A program made the position numbers and the translations under genes. 7,896 bases of DNA, taken from Aquamicrobium sp. Lineage in GTDB: Bacteria; Pseudomonadota; Alphaproteobacteria; Rhizobiales; Rhizobiaceae. Below, piece after piece: positions 7,114 through 7,896 of the stretch (positions are counted from its first letter, which is position 1; each line of letters opens with the position of its first letter). The DNA is taken from contig JACZJD010000702.1 in the NCBI GenBank assembly GCA_014860725.1, positions 1-7,896 of the forward strand, in the 5' to 3' direction. A model generated the notes under the pieces. The model worked only from the letters and a program-made list of their open reading frames with translations, was not told the origin of the DNA and searched no databases.

Positions 7114-7613
7114 CACTGACCTCCGGTCGCTGACTGTCGTTGCTGGAGAAGAAGGCAGACCGCGCCCGGCAGCTTCAGGGCCTCTGCGGCCTCGATCCGG
7201 TCGGGCGTGTAGTGGCCGGCCGCGTCGAGGCAGTTGATCGTGCCGATCACCCGGCCGGCGACGACGACCGGCACGTTCATGACCGACTCGCAGCCGAGCG
7301 AGCGGATCAGCTCATGGTCGCTGAAAACCTCGGCGATGCCGTCGATGTCGTTGGCGACGAAGGTGCGCCCCTCGCCCATCACCACCCGCGACCAGTCGGT
7401 CTCGTTGGCGGGCTTGGTGCCGGAGACCGGATAGGCGGCGGGCATGTTGGAATAGATGCGCTGCGCCGCGCGGGTCTCGGGGTCGAAGGTCATCACGGTG
7501 AACAGCCGCGCCCCCACCGTCTCCCGCGCCAGCGCGCAGAGCGCGTCGAAGGCCGCGGCGGGCTGGTTGCCGGCTTCGGCGACCGATTTCTGGAACTCTG
7601 TGTAGTCAGGCAT
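7113..7613 (-). CDS. Small stand-alone GAF-domain protein
   Basis: A 166-residue protein that is essentially one GAF domain with no kinase, cyclase, HTH or other output domain. Evidence for GAF: the strand-rich segment ARLFTVMTFDPETRAAQRIY (residues 35-54), then YSNMPAAYPVSG, the helix-strand segment LGCESVMNVPV (107-117) and the closing strand VAGRVIGTINCL (118-129). GAF domains bind small ligands; here the ligand is unknown. There are four cysteines (26, 108, 128, 153), but the pattern does not look like free methionine-R-sulfoxide reductase. No signal peptide or membrane segment is seen, so it should be cytoplasmic. The start is uncertain: ATG 7613 has a weak GAG seven bases upstream, ATG 7619 adds two residues, and a TTG at 7634 is less likely. 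It overlaps the ABC gene by 8 bases, and its stop shares one base with the hyuA start (TGATG), so it is probably translationally coupled to both. A role in sensing the imported substrate or supporting the hydantoinase is inference. Confidence 0.85.
   Translation of the reverse strand: MPDYTEFQKSVAEAGNQPAAAFDALCALARETVGARLFTVMTFDPETRAAQRIYSNMPAAYPVSGTKPANETDWSRVVMGEGRTFVANDIDGIAEVFSDHELIRSLGCESVMNVPVVVAGRVIGTINCLDAAGHYTPDRIEAAEALKLPGAVCLLLQQRQSATGGQ
7114..7124 (-). promoter_or_regulatory. Ribosome binding site that decides the hyuA start
   Basis: On the minus strand GGAGG occupies 7124-7120, six bases before ATG 7113. A GTG at 7116 in the same frame would give one more residue but leaves only three bases of spacing, so ATG 7113 is the better start. 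The site lies inside the 3' end of the GAF gene, and the junction reads TGATG (stop and start share the A), a usual arrangement for translational coupling. Confidence 0.8.
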
Positions 7614-7896
7614 TTTCATTCTCGCTTTCGGCAAGCCGCGAACGCAGCTCCTCCTCTTCTCGGGTGACGACGGGGACGGCCCCGATCAGGCGCCTTGTGT
7701 AGGGGTGGTCGGGGGCCGTGAAGATCCTTTCGGTCGCGCCGAGCTCGACCAGGCGGCCGGCCTCGAAGACGGCGACCCGGTCGGCGATGTTGCGCACGAC
7801 CGACAGATCGTGGGTGATGAAGATGTAGGTGAGGCCGCGGCTTGCCCTCAGCGCATTGAGGAGCTTGAGCACGCGCGCCTGTACCAGGACGTCGAG
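7606..7896 (-). CDS. ABC importer ATP-binding protein, oligopeptide/dipeptide class (C-terminal part only)
   Basis: Only the last 96 residues are inside the window; the gene continues past the right edge and the frame is open to base 7896. The visible part begins in the D-loop region just after Walker B (LDVLVQARVL, the usual continuation of the SALD motif). It contains the H-loop (FITHDLSVV, His at visible residue 29) and ends with the C-terminal element typical of the Opp/Dpp ATPase class (PDHPYTRRLIGAVP, about residues 62-75). This class energises uptake of peptides and related small amides through a membrane permease pair, acting on the cytoplasmic face. The end is acidic and charged (four Glu in a row, then SENENA) and overlaps the start of the GAF gene by 8 bases. 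The Walker A and signature motifs are outside the window, so whether it is the D or F type subunit, or a fused ATPase, cannot be decided. An internal GTG at 7872 is not a credible start because it lies between the D-loop and the H-loop. Confidence 0.93.
   Translation of the reverse strand, partial: LDVLVQARVLKLLNALRASRGLTYIFITHDLSVVRNIADRVAVFEAGRLVELGATERIFTAPDHPYTRRLIGAVPVVTREEEELRSRLAESENENA

Noticed and set aside
4921..7119. A 732-codon open frame on the plus strand, fully antisense to hyuA
   Set aside because: Its translation is rich in Ala, Arg, Asp, Gly, His and Val with no recognisable motif, as expected for the opposite strand of a GC-rich gene with G/C third positions. The minus-strand gene there shows clear family motifs throughout.
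7113..7613. GAF protein as a free methionine-R-sulfoxide reductase
   Set aside because: Size and fold would fit, but the cysteines (26, 108, 128, 153) do not follow the pattern I know from that family and the surrounding motifs differ.

Overview
The window is very GC-rich and densely coded. All seven recognisable genes lie on the minus strand, so transcription runs from right (7896) to left (1). The G/C-ending codons, tight gene packing and the combination of a peptide-type ABC importer with hydantoinase/oxoprolinase genes fit an alphaproteobacterium, most likely Hyphomicrobiales/Rhizobiales. This placement rests on style and gene content; no marker gene is present.

Layout in order of transcription: (1) 7896-7606, C-terminal end of an ABC importer ATPase of the oligopeptide/dipeptide class, cut by the right edge; (2) 7613-7113, a small stand-alone GAF-domain protein; (3) 7113-5041, HyuA-type ATP-dependent hydantoinase/oxoprolinase subunit; (4) 5030-3369, HyuB-type partner subunit; (5) 3349-2540, an Asp/Glu/hydantoin-racemase family protein; (6) 2495-1395, an M24-family metallopeptidase-like hydrolase; (7) 1389-1, a second HyuB paralogue, cut by the left edge. 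Gaps or overlaps between genes are -8, -1, +10, +19, +44 and +5 bases, and most starts have a visible Shine-Dalgarno sequence. This is almost certainly one operon whose promoter lies beyond the right edge and whose end lies beyond the left edge.

Working model (inference): the ABC importer brings in a small amide, peptide-like or cyclic amide compound. HyuA-HyuB opens a lactam/hydantoin-like ring, or carboxylates a substrate, at the cost of ATP. The racemase adjusts stereochemistry, and the M24 enzyme cleaves the resulting amide or C-N bond. The GAF protein, translated together with transporter and hydantoinase, could sense the substrate. The substrate cannot be read from the sequence. No classical N-carbamoyl-amino-acid hydrolase (HyuC) or zinc hydantoinase is seen in the window.

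No tRNA, rRNA, CRISPR, insertion sequence, attachment site or convincing terminator was seen. There is no non-coding stretch over 300 bases; the longest gap is 44 bases. Long plus-strand open frames mirror the minus-strand genes and are regarded as GC-driven shadows.
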